Shown here: positions 9,264 to 20,100 of the stretch, one piece after another
Layout of the letters: each line of letters starts with the position of its first letter
How positions within the stretch are numbered: the first letter of the stretch is position 1
Origin: Nevskiaceae bacterium
GTDB taxonomy: Bacteria; Pseudomonadota; Gammaproteobacteria; Nevskiales; Nevskiaceae
Length of the DNA: 64,000 nucleotides
Direction of reading: 5' to 3'
NCBI GenBank assembly: GCA_004298465.1
Contig: SCRT01000017.1
Location: 1 to 64,000, forward strand
Translations under genes and position numbers: made by a program
Notes under the pieces: model-generated
What the model saw: the letters and a program-made list of their open reading frames with translations, nothing else
Database searches by the model: none
Told to the model about the DNA's origin: nothing

Positions 9264-9668
9264 TCAGCAGCGGTACACCCCGTCGCGCGGCCCACTTGGC
9301 TGCGCCCCATCGTCGTTGCGTTCACGCTCGACGTGCACCGACAACATCCGCGTGCGCGGCACCGCACCGGGCTTGTGTACCGTGACGCGCACCGCCGTAC
9401 AGGGAAAGCCGGCCAGCAAGGCGCGGGCCAGCTCGTCGGCGTAGGCTTCGATCAATTCATGGTGGCGCGTGGCAGCCACCGCCGCCGCGACGCGGGCAAC
9501 CGCGGCATAGTCGATGGTGTCGGCCAGCCGGTCGCTGGCCCCGGCAGGCCGCAGGTCGAGTCCCAACTCGATGTCCACGAGCAGCGGCCGCGCAGCACGC
9601 TTTTCCCAGTCGAACACGCCCACTGGCGCATCCACCTGCAGCCCTTCCACGCGGATCCAGTCGCTCAT
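9264..9668 (-). CDS. folB: Dihydroneopterin aldolase
   Basis: FolB converts 7,8-dihydroneopterin to 6-hydroxymethyl-dihydropterin and glycolaldehyde in folate synthesis. The 134-residue protein shows the family pattern: [19 protein letters not shown] at the start, [23 protein letters not shown] (conserved Glu), and VTVHKPGAV (catalytic Lys region). Its ATG overlaps the tsaD stop by 4 nt (ATGA), so translation is probably coupled to tsaD. It converges with gmhB, leaving only 14 nt between the stops. Confidence 0.93.
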   Translation of the reverse strand: MSDWIRVEGLQVDAPVGVFDWEKRAARPLLVDIELGLDLRPAGASDRLADTIDYAAVARVAAAVAATRHHELIEAYADELARALLAGFPCTAVRVTVHKPGAVPRTRMLSVHVERERNDDGAQPSGPRDGVYRC

Positions 9669-10750
9669 GGCGCGGCTTCCTCCACCTGCATCCCCGGCGG
9701 CACGAGTGCCGCCAGCGGCCAGCGGGCACGCGCATCAATGTCCAGCGGCGGCAGTCTCGCATCCGCCAGCCGCTTGAAGCCGGCGAGCGCGATCATCGCG
9801 GCATTGTCGGTGCACAGCTTCAGCGGCGGAAAATAGACGCGTCCACCGTGGGCCTGCACATCAGCCTCCAGCCGCGCCCGCAGCCGGCGATTGGCCGCCA
9901 CACCGCCCGCCACCACCAGGCGTGTGGCATGCGCCGCGCCCAGCGCCCGCAGCGCCTTGATCGTCAACGTATCCACCACCGCTTCCTCGAAAGCCAGCGC
10001 CACGTCGGCCCGCACCTCGCGCGACGCGTCCGGCGGCAAGCGCGTTGCCACCGCGGTCTTCAGTCCGCTGAAGCTGAAGTCCAGACCTGGCCGGTTCACC
10101 ATCGGGCGTGGGAAATGAAAAGCACCATGGCGCCCTTCCAGCGCCAGCTTCGCCAGTTCCGGCCCACCGGGATAGGGCAGACCCAGAAGCTTCGCAGTCT
10201 TGTCGAAAGCCTCGCCGGCGGCATCGTCGAGCGTTTCACCAAGCAGGCGGTAACGCCCGACGCCGGCCACCGCCACCAGCATTGTGTGTCCACCCGACAC
10301 CAGCAGCGCGACGAACGGGAAGGCCGGTGGGTCGGCGTCCAGCATCGGCGCCAGCAGATGCCCTTCCAGATGATTGATCGGGATCAACGGCACGCCGGCG
10401 CCGGCGGCCAATCCCGCCGCCCCCGATGCGCCGACCAGCAGGGCACCGATCAGCCCGGGGCCGGCGGTGTAGGCGATGGCTGCAAGCTCCGCAAGCCGGC
10501 AGCCGGAGTCGGCCAGCACGGTCTGCACGAGCGGGACGAACCGGTCCACGTGGTCGCGCGCCGCCAGCTCTGGCACTACACCGCCGTACTGCGCGTGCAG
10601 CGCGATCTGGCTGTACACCGCGTGCGCCAGCAGGCCGCGCGCGCCGCTGTAGATCGCAGCGGCGGTTTCGTCGCAGGATGTCTCGATACCCAATATGATC
10701 GGTCCTGCGGGTGATGAACGTGGGGTAGCCATGCTGTCATTGTCGCGCAT
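9665..10750 (-). CDS. tsaD: tRNA N6-threonylcarbamoyladenosine transferase TsaD
   Basis: TsaD transfers the threonylcarbamoyl group from TC-AMP to A37 of tRNAs that read ANN codons, working with TsaB, TsaE and TsaC. The ASKHA-fold protein has [14 protein letters not shown] near the N-terminus, the metal site [18 protein letters not shown], and [10 protein letters not shown]. The frame gives 361 residues from 10750; an ATG at 10732 ([10 protein letters not shown]) gives 355 and is equally possible, because neither has a strong ribosome site. It forms an operon with folB and is divergent from rpsU. Confidence 0.95.
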   Translation of the reverse strand: MRDNDSMATPRSSPAGPIILGIETSCDETAAAIYSGARGLLAHAVYSQIALHAQYGGVVPELAARDHVDRFVPLVQTVLADSGCRLAELAAIAYTAGPGLIGALLVGASGAAGLAAGAGVPLIPINHLEGHLLAPMLDADPPAFPFVALLVSGGHTMLVAVAGVGRYRLLGETLDDAAGEAFDKTAKLLGLPYPGGPELAKLALEGRHGAFHFPRPMVNRPGLDFSFSGLKTAVATRLPPDASREVRADVALAFEEAVVDTLTIKALRALGAAHATRLVVAGGVAANRRLRARLEADVQAHGGRVYFPPLKLCTDNAAMIALAGFKRLADARLPPLDIDARARWPLAALVPPGMQVEEAAP

Positions 10751-10784
10751 GACCCTTGATCCGGCATCCTCGGTGCCATGCGAG

Positions 10785-10814
10785 TTGTGCGGGATGTCGG
10801 CGCACAGCTATAAT
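10785..10814 (+). promoter_or_regulatory. Sigma-70-type promoter of rpsU
   Basis: A perfect -10 TATAAT (10809-10814) lies 18 nt after TTGTGC (10785-10790). It sits in the divergent tsaD-rpsU gap and leaves a leader of about 40 nt before the rpsU ATG, which has GAGGGA as its ribosome site. Confidence 0.7.
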
Positions 10815-10860
10815 CCGCACCCTTTTTCATGAGCCGTCGTGCCAATAGTCGAGGGACTGA

Positions 10861-11076
10861 ATGCCTAACATCCGTGTCCGCGAAAACGAACCGTTTGAAG
10901 TTGCCCTGCGCCGCTTCAAGCGCACCTGTGAAAAAGCCGGAGTCCTCACGGATCTGCGCAAGCACGAGTTTTTCGAGAAGCCCAGCCAGGAGCGCAAGCG
11001 CAAGCGCGCTGCGGCCGTCAAGCGCCAGGCAAAGAAAGTGGCGCGCGAAAGCTTGCGCCAGGTCCGGATGTACTGA
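10861..11076 (+). CDS. rpsU: 30S ribosomal protein S21
   Basis: A 71-residue basic protein beginning [19 protein letters not shown], with the strongly basic C-terminal half ([12 protein letters not shown]) of S21. It binds the 30S platform and helps initiation on natural mRNAs. This is the first gene of the classic macromolecular-synthesis operon (rpsU, then dnaG and rpoD). A hairpin follows it, which may lower readthrough into the downstream genes. Confidence 0.98.
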   Translation: MPNIRVRENEPFEVALRRFKRTCEKAGVLTDLRKHEFFEKPSQERKRKRAAAVKRQAKKVARESLRQVRMY

Positions 11077-11100
11077 GGCCACCCGGCTCGATGAAAAAGT

Positions 11101-11130
11101 GCAAACGCGCCGCTTCCGCGGCGCGTTTGC
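11101..11130 (+). terminator. Strong hairpin after rpsU, probable attenuating terminator
   Basis: A perfect 13-bp stem (GCAAACGCGCCGC / GCGGCGCGTTTGC) has a UUCC tetraloop. The T-run is poor (GTTAT), so termination is likely partial, as expected inside the rpsU-dnaG-rpoD operon. Confidence 0.65.
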
Positions 11131-11163
11131 GTTATGGCCCTTGACTCTGCAACGAGGCTCGCA

Positions 11164-11613
11164 ATGACATCCGAACTAAAACCCCGCATCGCGGAAGACA
11201 CGAAAACCGCCATGCGCGCCCACGACAAGGTGACGCTCGGCGTGCTGCGCCTGCTCAGCGCTGCCATCAAGCAGCGCGAAGTGGACGAGCACATCGTACT
11301 TGACGACCCGGCCGTCATCGGTGTCATCGAGAAGATGGTCAAACAGCGCCGCGACTCGGTGGCGCAATACACGCAGGGTGGGCGACCGGAGCTCGCGGCG
11401 GCAGAACAGGCTGAAATCGAGAAGCTCTCCGCCTACCTCCCACGCGCATTGAGTGACGCGGAAATCGCCGCCCTCATCACGCAAGCCAAGGCTGCCACAG
11501 GCGCCGCGTCCATCAAGGACATGGGCAAGATCATGGCGTGGTTGAAGCCGCAAGTCGCCGGCCGCACCGACATGGGCAAACTGTCCGGGCGCGTCAAGGC
11601 CCAGCTGGGCTGA
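11164..11613 (+). CDS. yqeY: GatB/YqeY domain protein
   Basis: The 149-residue protein matches the YqeY family, which resembles the C-terminal tRNA-binding domain of amidotransferase GatB. Its cellular role is not established. Recognisable segments are RLLSAAIKQREVD, EKMVKQRRDS, and the C-terminal DMGKIMAWLKPQVAGRTDMG. The ATG at 11164 (MTSELKPRI) has GAGG upstream and gives the usual length; an upstream ATG at 11134 would add ten residues. It sits between rpsU and dnaG, a placement seen widely in proteobacteria. Confidence 0.93.
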   Translation: MTSELKPRIAEDTKTAMRAHDKVTLGVLRLLSAAIKQREVDEHIVLDDPAVIGVIEKMVKQRRDSVAQYTQGGRPELAAAEQAEIEKLSAYLPRALSDAEIAALITQAKAATGAASIKDMGKIMAWLKPQVAGRTDMGKLSGRVKAQLG

Positions 11614-11781
11614 ATCGGCAGCGGGAAGCAGTGGGCGGCTAACGGCTGCGACGTAGCGCGCAGTGCACTGATTCGGCCCAGTCGCTTGCACGCCCGATGC
11701 CGCCTATGCTGGGCCATTGGTTTGCCACTTTATCCGCACCCGCCCGGCTGCTAGCCGCTCACTGCTCACGGTTTACATCCC

Positions 11782-13521
11782 TTGCCTGGCCGCATTCCCG
11801 ACAGTTTCATCCAGGAACTCCTTGCCCGCACCGATATCGTCGAGGTAATCGGCGCGCGGCTGGAGCTGAAGCGCGCGGGGCGGGAATACAAGGCCCGCTC
11901 ACCGTTCACCGACGAGAAGACGCCGTCGTTTTTCGTATCGCCGGCGAAGCAGATGTACTTCGACTTCTCGTCCGGCAAGAACGGCAACGCTATCGGCTTC
12001 GTGATGGGTTACGACCGCGTCGGATTCATTGACGCCGTGGAAATGCTGGCGCAGCGCGCTGGCCTGGAAGTGCCGCACGAGGGCAGTGCTGGCCCCGGCA
12101 CGGAACTCGACGGCGCGCGCGCCGTACTGGAACGCGCAGCCCGCCTGTACCGGGACCAGCTCCACAGCGACACGCAAGCCCAAGCCTACCTTGCCAAGCG
12201 CGGCATCAATGCCGCGACTGCCGAACGTTTCGACATCGGCTACGCACCCGCGACGTGGGACTTTCTCGCCCGGCAGATGAAGGACCCGCAAGCGGCGCTG
12301 GCTGCCGGGCTGCTCAAGCAGCGCGAGCAGGGCAAAGGCTGCTACGACGTGTTCCGCCACCGCCTGATGTTCCCGATCCGCGACTCGCGTGGGCGCGTCA
12401 TCGCCTTCGGCGGGCGCACGCTCGGCGACGACCCTGCGAAATACCTGAATTCGCCGGAAACCCCGCTGTTCCACAAGGGCCGCAACCTGTTCGGCCTGTA
12501 CGAGGCACGGCAGGCGTCGAAGTCCGCGCTGCAAGAGCTGATCGTGGTCGAGGGCTACGTGGACGCCGTGATGCTGTCGCAGTACGGCGTGACGCACGCG
12601 GTCGCGGCGCTGGGTACCGCCACCACGACGGAACATGCCGCCCTGCTGTTTCGCAGTGCGCCCCGTGTCATCTTCTGCTTTGACGGTGACCGCGCCGGCC
12701 GCTCTGCCGCGCATCGTGCACTGGCGCCGGTGCTGCCGGAACTGCGCGGCGACCGCGAAGCGCGCTTCGCTTTCCTGCCTGAAGGCGAGGACCCGGACAC
12801 GCTGGTCCAGAAACTCGGGCATGACGGCTTCCTCGCCCGCATGGCGCAGGCCCAGCCACTCACGGAATTCCTGCTGGACCAGCTTGCCGAAGGCTGCGAC
12901 ATGGTCACGGCCAGCGGTCGTGCGCGGCTGATCGAGCGGGCCCGCGAACCGCTGGCACGGCTCGCGGAGGGCGCGCTGCGCACCGTCATCATCGCCACGC
13001 TCGCGGAACGCGCGCGCCTGCCCGCGGAGGACGTGCAGCGCCTGCTGCGCGCACCACCACCTGCGCCCCCCGAAGCCGCGACCCCAGCCCCTGCAGGACA
13101 GGCACTGCCGCGTTCACGCTCCCTGCGGCGGGCGCTGGAACTGCTGGGCGAGATGCCTGCGCTTGCCACGCGCGTCACCGACCTCCGCCAGCTTGCCACG
13201 GCCCCGGTGGCCGGGATTCCGGTGTTGATGTCGGCCCTTGAGTTCTTCATCGAGCACCCCCATTCAACCGTCGGCCAGTTGCTGGAGCAGAACCTTCCCG
13301 CCAACCAGCGGGACTCACTGACACGCCTGTGGGCCCGGCCGCTGCTGGAGGTGGATGAAGCTGCACGAGTGCAGGAATTCGACAGCGCCATTGCCCAATT
13401 GCGGCACCAGGCCTTGCGCGCCCGCCGTCAAGCGCTGCTGGAACAGGCTGAGCACGATGGCATGACCCCGGCCATCGCGAATGAGATCAATGCACTGATG
13501 GGCCAACTTTCCAAGGCTTGA
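11782..13521 (+). CDS. dnaG: DNA primase DnaG with zinc-free CHC2 domain
   Basis: DnaG makes RNA primers at the replication fork. The 579-residue product has the N-terminal CHC2-type domain (about 1-100), the RNA polymerase core with TOPRIM motifs ([11 protein letters not shown] and CFDGDRAGR) and a C-terminal DnaB-binding region. The CHC2 domain keeps its fold signature ([18 protein letters not shown]) but the four zinc ligands are all replaced: by E. coli numbering Cys40, His43, Cys61 and Cys64 are Ser40, Thr43, Asp61 and Ser64. The start is a TTG at 11782 ([14 protein letters not shown]), chosen because the family N-terminus begins exactly there. It lies in the rpsU-dnaG-rpoD operon. Confidence 0.95.
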   Translation: MPGRIPDSFIQELLARTDIVEVIGARLELKRAGREYKARSPFTDEKTPSFFVSPAKQMYFDFSSGKNGNAIGFVMGYDRVGFIDAVEMLAQRAGLEVPHEGSAGPGTELDGARAVLERAARLYRDQLHSDTQAQAYLAKRGINAATAERFDIGYAPATWDFLARQMKDPQAALAAGLLKQREQGKGCYDVFRHRLMFPIRDSRGRVIAFGGRTLGDDPAKYLNSPETPLFHKGRNLFGLYEARQASKSALQELIVVEGYVDAVMLSQYGVTHAVAALGTATTTEHAALLFRSAPRVIFCFDGDRAGRSAAHRALAPVLPELRGDREARFAFLPEGEDPDTLVQKLGHDGFLARMAQAQPLTEFLLDQLAEGCDMVTASGRARLIERAREPLARLAEGALRTVIIATLAERARLPAEDVQRLLRAPPPAPPEAATPAPAGQALPRSRSLRRALELLGEMPALATRVTDLRQLATAPVAGIPVLMSALEFFIEHPHSTVGQLLEQNLPANQRDSLTRLWARPLLEVDEAARVQEFDSAIAQLRHQALRARRQALLEQAEHDGMTPAIANEINALMGQLSKA

Positions 13522-13536
13522 GCAGTCCAAGCCGAG

Positions 13537-13542
13537 TATAAT
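13537..13542 (+). promoter_or_regulatory. Candidate internal promoter -10 upstream of rpoD
   Basis: A consensus TATAAT lies 61 nt before the rpoD ATG and 15 nt after the dnaG stop. TTGAGC is present only 13 nt upstream, too close for a normal -35. Internal rpoD promoters are known in this operon in E. coli. Confidence 0.45.
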
Positions 13543-13603
13543 TCAACGTTTTCTGCCGTGCGATGCGGAAGCCTCCACATTGCCGGTTCGTCACGAGGAT
13601 GCC

Positions 13604-15430
<1,827 letters not shown>

Positions 15431-15460
15431 ACCGGCGGGCGGCGAATCCCCATCGCCCGA

Positions 15461-15469
15461 TGTTAAAAT
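15461..15469 (+). promoter_or_regulatory. Candidate extended -10 promoter of glnB
   Basis: TGTTAAAAT (extended -10 TGnTAAAAT) lies 31 nt before the glnB start in the short rpoD-glnB gap. No clear -35 is visible, which is tolerable for an extended -10. No sigma-54 (GG-N10-GC) site was seen. Confidence 0.45.
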
Positions 15470-15500
15470 CCGACGTCGCCAACCGCGTGCGGAGCCGCAC

Positions 15501-15839
15501 ATGAAAATGATCGTTGCCATCGTCAAACCCTTCCGCCTCGATGCCGTCCGCGAGGCGCTGGCGGACCTCGGCGTACAGGGCATGACGGTCACGGAAGTGC
15601 GGGGTTTCGGTCGCCAGAAAGGGCACACGGAGCTCTACCGCGGCGCTGAATATACGGTCGACCTGCTGCCGAAGATCAAGCTGGAAGTGGCGCTGCCCGG
15701 CGAGCGCGTGGATGCGGCGATCGAGGCGATCACGAAAGCGGCGAAAACCGGGCAGATCGGCGACGGCAAGATCTTCGTGTTCGACATCGAGCAGGCCATC
15801 CGCATCCGTACCGGCGAAACCGGCGAAGATGCGGTCTGA
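15501..15839 (+). CDS. glnB: Nitrogen regulatory protein P-II
   Basis: A 112-residue trimeric signal protein that senses 2-oxoglutarate and ATP/ADP and controls GlnE/GlnD/NtrB-type partners. The T-loop carries the uridylylation site Tyr51 (RGAEYTVDLLPK) with Asp54, the GlnB-like residue. Other conserved segments are TEVRGFGRQKGH and TGQIGDGKIFVFD. Typing as GlnB rather than GlnK rests on Asp54, the FVFDIEQAIRIRTGE end and the absence of an adjacent amtB. There is 70 nt between it and rpoD, with a possible promoter of its own. Confidence 0.92.
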   Translation: MKMIVAIVKPFRLDAVREALADLGVQGMTVTEVRGFGRQKGHTELYRGAEYTVDLLPKIKLEVALPGERVDAAIEAITKAAKTGQIGDGKIFVFDIEQAIRIRTGETGEDAV

Positions 15840-15917
15840 CCACACACCGCCCGTCAGAACATCGGTTCTCATACAAGCGCTCTGGCAGCCCACTGCGGCA
15901 CACCGGACCCGATCACC

Positions 15918-16952
15918 ATGACTGCTCTGCCAGCGCCCGCGCCGCGTGCGCTGCTGTCCATCCGGCGCTTACGGGTACCGGGCCGCGTTTTGCACCACAA
16001 AGCGCAGCCGTGCGTACCCATCGCGTTCTTCGATCTCGACCTGCAGCGCGGTGAATCCCTCGTCATCGCCGGCGAATCCGGCAGCGGAAAATCCGCGCTG
16101 GCCCGCGCCATCGCCGGGCTCGAGCCGGCCGCAACCGGCAGCATCCGGCTGGAGAATGTGGAAATGCTGGATGGTGCGCCCGCCAGCACCCGGGAAACCT
16201 GGCCCAGCCGCGCCCAGCTCGTTGCACGGCAGCCACTTGTCAACGAATCGCCCCGCGTGCGCGTTGCCACCGCAATCGAAAGGCGCATCAAGAGTGCCCT
16301 GCCGAAGCTGTCGCGTTCGGCACGTCAGGAGCGCATAGCCACCGCCTGCCACAAGCTGGGCCTCACGCCAGACATGACACAGCAGCGCCTGCGCGAGCTG
16401 GACGCCGTGGGCCGCTACCGCGTGACACTCGCGGCTGCGCTGGGCTGCGCGCCGAAGATCCTGATCTGTGACGAGCCCCTGGCCGACCACGAGGAAGCAG
16501 AACGCGACGCGATCCGCACGCTGATCATCCACACCTGTGCCGAACAGCACCTCACGCTGATCGTGACGGCACTCACCGCAGCAGCGTGGCGGCCCTTCAT
16601 TAGACGCATCAACATCCTGTGTTCCGGGCGCGTGATGGAGCAGGGCAGCACCGTGGACGTCCTTGACCACCCGGTCCACCCGTACACCCGCGCACTTTTT
16701 TCAACCCCAGTGCAGACTGTCACCCCGCGCCGCGGCCCTGCCCATGCGGAACTGCGCATCACCGGCCCCACCCCGGACCCGGACCACCCCCCGATTGGCT
16801 GTGTCTTCCACCCGCGCTGCCCGATCGCGGACCTCGCCTGCGTCCGCGAAGTGCCGCCGCTGCGCCGCACCGGGCAATCACCCCTGCACTACGCCGCCTG
16901 CCTGTTCCTGGAACCCGTGGCAGACACGCACGATCCGCCTCCTGAAGTCTGA
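15918..16952 (+). CDS. OppF/DppF-type ABC transporter ATPase with degenerate motifs
   Basis: A 344-residue protein of the oligopeptide/dipeptide ABC ATPase family, recognised by the C-terminal oligopeptide-transporter extension (HPYTRALF, then GCVFHPRCPIAD with conserved cysteines). Walker A is intact (GESGSGKS, 52-59), as is Walker B (ILICDEP, Asp185-Glu186). The signature LSGGQ is replaced by LDAVG (161-165), the Q-loop segment is degenerate (VARQPLVNESPR), and the H-loop histidine is replaced by Ala218. No permease, binding protein or partner ATPase is nearby. It could bind ATP but probably does not work as a normal transporter ATPase. Confidence 0.75.
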   Translation: MTALPAPAPRALLSIRRLRVPGRVLHHKAQPCVPIAFFDLDLQRGESLVIAGESGSGKSALARAIAGLEPAATGSIRLENVEMLDGAPASTRETWPSRAQLVARQPLVNESPRVRVATAIERRIKSALPKLSRSARQERIATACHKLGLTPDMTQQRLRELDAVGRYRVTLAAALGCAPKILICDEPLADHEEAERDAIRTLIIHTCAEQHLTLIVTALTAAAWRPFIRRINILCSGRVMEQGSTVDVLDHPVHPYTRALFSTPVQTVTPRRGPAHAELRITGPTPDPDHPPIGCVFHPRCPIADLACVREVPPLRRTGQSPLHYAACLFLEPVADTHDPPPEV

Positions 16953-17034
16953 CCCGGCAAGCGCGGGCACGCGGCTGTGCCCCGGTTCATGATGCAGGCA
17001 CATCGGTCACTCCCCTGCCACTTCCGAGCCGCCC

Positions 17035-17802
17035 ATGCAAGCGCCAATCCCCGTTGCCAATCTGCCGTTCCCGGGCCGGGCGCATCCCACCGCGGATCGA
17101 CTGAAAAGCGATCTGGCTCGCCCCAGGGACTATCGGTATTCCCCGATCGACTTCGGCCATGGCGTGGTGACGGGCAACCGGACCAAACTGCGACGCTTCA
17201 ACCGCGGCAAGCGGCTGCTGCAGATCCCCACCGACCTGTCCGGCAAGCGCATCCTCAACATCGGCAGCTGGGACGGTTACTGGGCGCTGGGATTCACGCG
17301 CCGCGGCGGCGCAGTCACCTGCCTCGACCGCTGGGACGACCCTGCGTTCGAACAGTTCCAGCGCGTGAAACGGCACTTCGCCTGCGACTGGAGCGTGCAG
17401 CGCATGGACGTGCAGGATCTCGAACCCGACACGCTGGGCAGCTTCGACGTGGTGTTCTGCGCCGGTGCGCTCTATCAGCTGCGCTACCCCCTGGCAACGC
17501 TCGAACGTCTACCCCACGTGACGAAACGGCTGTTGATCCCCGAAACCGTTGGCATGATTCCCGCAGCGCATGGCCACTTTCCGATGATCGCCTTCTGCCC
17601 AAGCGACAAGAATGCCATGGCTGCCGGGCGGCACTGGAGAATCAGCCGCGCCGCAACTGTTTCATGGATGCGCGAAGCACTGCTTGCGGCAGGTTGCGTC
17701 CGGATCAAGATGCAGCACACGCCGTCCTTCGCGTGGCTCAAGAAGCTGGCCACGAACCAGCCCCAGCACGGGCGGATCATCGCCCACGCCTACCCCGACT
17801 AG
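17035..17802 (+). CDS. SAM-dependent methyltransferase of the CmoB-like/DUF1698 type
   Basis: A 255-residue class I methyltransferase fold: motif I ILNIGSWDGYWALGF (about residue 72), an acidic residue after the second strand (CLDRWDD), and FDVVFCAGALYQLRYP as motif IV. The spacing and the LYxLRxP segment resemble the DUF1698/CmoB group, but the protein is shorter than CmoB (about 320 residues), so I do not claim the tRNA wobble-uridine reaction. The next gene, a GT9 glycosyltransferase, starts 28 nt later in the same direction, so a role in surface glycan modification is equally possible. Confidence 0.7.
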   Translation: MQAPIPVANLPFPGRAHPTADRLKSDLARPRDYRYSPIDFGHGVVTGNRTKLRRFNRGKRLLQIPTDLSGKRILNIGSWDGYWALGFTRRGGAVTCLDRWDDPAFEQFQRVKRHFACDWSVQRMDVQDLEPDTLGSFDVVFCAGALYQLRYPLATLERLPHVTKRLLIPETVGMIPAAHGHFPMIAFCPSDKNAMAAGRHWRISRAATVSWMREALLAAGCVRIKMQHTPSFAWLKKLATNQPQHGRIIAHAYPD

Positions 17803-17830
17803 CGCACCCTACCCACGGAACCCCCGCGCG

Positions 17831-18949
17831 ATGCAGCTCATTCCGCCCCGTCACATCGCCGTCATCTGCCCGCATCGCATCGGCGACGTGCTGCTCGCCA
17901 CGCCGCTGATCCGCAGCCTGAAAAGCGCCTGGCCGCAGGCGCGCATCGACGCCGTCACGCTGGATACCTCTGCCGTTGCGCTCGAAGGCAACCCCGACAT
18001 CGATCGCATCATCGACATGCCTTATCGGGCGTCGTTGAAAGACTCCCTGCGGGCAGTGGCAGCGCCGCGGCACCACGATCTTGCCGTCGCCACGCTACCG
18101 ACCGACCGCACACATCTCCTGGCCTGGTGGTGCAGCCGCAACCGTGCCGGGCTCATTCCTGCGCAAGGCCCGGGGCACAGGTGGAAACGCTGGAACTGCC
18201 GCTGGGCTGCGGAAGCTGGTGCGCGCGCCGGGCACACGGTGGACGACTACCTGCAGATCGCGGACGCGCTCGGCATCCCGCGCTGCCCGGTCGTCGTGCC
18301 GCCGCGCTCCGCCCTGGCACCTCCCGCAGCCCTACCATCCATGGCCGCGCCTTATGCCATCATCCACCCCTCCCCGCTGTTCGCCTACAAGCAATGGACC
18401 GCAGCCGGATGGGTGGCACTGGCCCGCCACCTGCTGAAGCGCGGGCTCGCCGTGTACCTTACCGGCGGCCCGACTGCGGAAGACAAGGCTCGCGCCGAGG
18501 CCGTCGTCGACGCGACAGACCCAGTCCGCGTACACACGCTCGCCGGGCAGCTCAGTTTTGCCGAACTCACGCCCCTCATCGAGCACGCGCGCATCTATGT
18601 CGGCCCCGACACCTCTGTGACCCATCTGGCGGCGGCAACCGGCACCCCGACCGTCGCCCTGTTCGGCCCCATCGACCCACGTGTCTGGGGGCCGTGGCCG
18701 TTGCGCTGGAATGGGCCGGCCCCCTCACCGTGGGTGACGCGGATGCCGCTGCAGCACACCGGCAACGTGTGGATCGTGCAAGGCATCGAGCCCTGCGTAC
18801 CATGCAACCAGGAAGGCTGCGACCATCGGCCAGACAGCCTGTCACGCTGCCTCACCAGCTTGCCGGCCGTCCGGGTGATACGTGCTGTCGATGCAGCACT
18901 GGGCAGCACGGAGCACACCACCACGGCCCACGATGGCGAAAATCCGTAA
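17831..18949 (+). CDS. Glycosyltransferase family 9 (LPS heptosyltransferase-like)
   Basis: A 372-residue GT-B protein of family GT9, which moves heptose from ADP-heptose onto LPS core. It starts IAVICPHRIGDVLLATPLIRSL (donor-side glycine loop) and contains the C-terminal block YVGPDTSVTHLAAATGTPTVALFGP, the GT9 hallmark. The ending has a cysteine cluster (EPCVPCNQEGCDHR) common in this family. The ATG at 17831 was chosen because the conserved N-terminus begins there. It probably forms an operon with the upstream methyltransferase. Whether it is WaaC, WaaF or WaaQ cannot be decided here. Confidence 0.85.
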   Translation: MQLIPPRHIAVICPHRIGDVLLATPLIRSLKSAWPQARIDAVTLDTSAVALEGNPDIDRIIDMPYRASLKDSLRAVAAPRHHDLAVATLPTDRTHLLAWWCSRNRAGLIPAQGPGHRWKRWNCRWAAEAGARAGHTVDDYLQIADALGIPRCPVVVPPRSALAPPAALPSMAAPYAIIHPSPLFAYKQWTAAGWVALARHLLKRGLAVYLTGGPTAEDKARAEAVVDATDPVRVHTLAGQLSFAELTPLIEHARIYVGPDTSVTHLAAATGTPTVALFGPIDPRVWGPWPLRWNGPAPSPWVTRMPLQHTGNVWIVQGIEPCVPCNQEGCDHRPDSLSRCLTSLPAVRVIRAVDAALGSTEHTTTAHDGENP

Positions 18950-18988
18950 ACGCGAACGGATCAGGTTTTCACCAAAGTTTGTGCCCCG

Positions 18989-19119
18989 ACCGACAACCAC
19001 CCCGCCCTTCGGGCACCCCTCCGACGGAGGGGAATTCACACTGCCTAAACCCACTTTGGCGCTGCAAATTCCCCTCCCGTGGAGGGGTGGATGCCGAAGG
19101 CGGACGGGGTGGTGTCGGT
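18989..19119. repeat. Long imperfect inverted-repeat element between GT9 gene and M48 protease
   Basis: The 347-nt gap 18950-19296 holds no gene. Within it, ACCGACAACCACCCCG (18989-19004) pairs with CGGGGTGGTGTCGGT (19105-19119). Further in, each arm has CACCCCTCC...GGAGGGGAATT in opposite orientation (about 19014-19035 and 19067-19090), separated by some 30 nt. Each arm can also fold on itself (CCCTCC/GGAGGG). This looks like a non-autonomous palindromic intergenic repeat. The rest of the gap shows nothing I can name. Confidence 0.65.
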
Positions 19120-19296
19120 ACGGCGCCAATCTTGCCCGTAGTCCGCTACCTCGGCCGTTCTTGCTCCAGATTCCTGCCTCGGCCGGCAACTACTCCGCCC
19201 GCCATCTACCCCCTTGCCCAATCTCGAATTTCGAATCCCGCCAACCACTGCCCAGGGCAAGCCGTAATCTTTACACGCGCCGTTCGTTCAACTTTC

Positions 19297-20100
19297 TCAG
19301 CGCGGGACCGGCCCGCACTGCGGTGCACGACCGGCAGCCACTGCCTGCTGATAGGCCGGCATGTCCTGCGGGATGCGCCGTTGCAGCTGGGCGATGCGGG
19401 TCGCATCCGAAGGGTGGCTGGACAGCAGCTCGGGAGGCTTGCCGCCGCCGGCTTTCTGCATGTTCTGCCACAGCGTTACCGACTGGCGCGGATCGAAGCC
19501 GGCGCGCGACATGAGGTCGAGCCCCAGCAAGTCGGCTTCCGATTCCTGCGTGCGGGAAAACGGCAGCAGGATGCCAACCTGCGCGCCCATGCCCAGCAGC
19601 GCCAGCGTGCCGGCACCCACCATTCCGCTCGCGCCGGCCACCTGCATCCCGGCCTGGGTCAACGACTGGCCCGACACGCGCTCGTTGGCATGGCCGGCGA
19701 TGACGTGCGACACCTCATGTCCGATGACGGCAGCAAGCTGGTCCTGGTCCTGCGTTACCTTCAGCAATCCGGTGTAGACACCGATGCCGCCGCCGGGCAG
19801 CGCGAAGGCGTTGACGTCGTCGCTCTGGAACACCCGTACATCCCATTTTGCCGGGTAGCTGGTCTGTGCCGTGATCGCGCCTGCAACGCACTGCACGAAA
19901 CGCGTCAGCGTCGCGTCGTGCGAGACCGGCGTCTCCTTCACCGTCTGCTGGAACGCCAGCGCCCCCATCTGTGAAATCTGCTGGTCGGAATACAGCTTGA
20001 ACTGGTGGCGCCCGAGCGGCGACGTCGCGCACGCGCCGATCGCCGCCACACCAACCGAGCACACCAGAACCCTGAAAATTCTCACACCTGCACCTGCCAT
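19297..20100 (-). CDS. M48-family zinc metalloprotease lipoprotein (LoiP/YggG-like)
   Basis: A 267-residue periplasmic protease. The N-terminus is a lipoprotein signal (VLVCSVGVAAIGAC, lipidated Cys). The catalytic motif HEVSH (with the following AGHAN) and the downstream ligand ESEADLLGLDLM are the M48 signature. The closest known types are LoiP, YcaL and BepA, which degrade misfolded outer-membrane proteins. The ATG at 20100 (MAGAGVRIFR) puts the signal at the very start; an upstream ATG at 20148 would add 16 residues. It is monocistronic and faces the GT9 gene across the repeat element. Confidence 0.88.
   Translation of the reverse strand: MAGAGVRIFRVLVCSVGVAAIGACATSPLGRHQFKLYSDQQISQMGALAFQQTVKETPVSHDATLTRFVQCVAGAITAQTSYPAKWDVRVFQSDDVNAFALPGGGIGVYTGLLKVTQDQDQLAAVIGHEVSHVIAGHANERVSGQSLTQAGMQVAGASGMVGAGTLALLGMGAQVGILLPFSRTQESEADLLGLDLMSRAGFDPRQSVTLWQNMQKAGGGKPPELLSSHPSDATRIAQLQRRIPQDMPAYQQAVAAGRAPQCGPVPR

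Noticed and set aside
13518-13542. Full -35/-10 promoter for rpoD
   Set aside because: TTGAGC and TATAAT are only 13 nt apart, too close for sigma-70; only the -10 is reported.
19225-19260. tRNA-like T-arm sequence (TTCGAATCCCGCC)
   Set aside because: No acceptor stem, D-arm or anticodon arm can be built around it; the match is only local.
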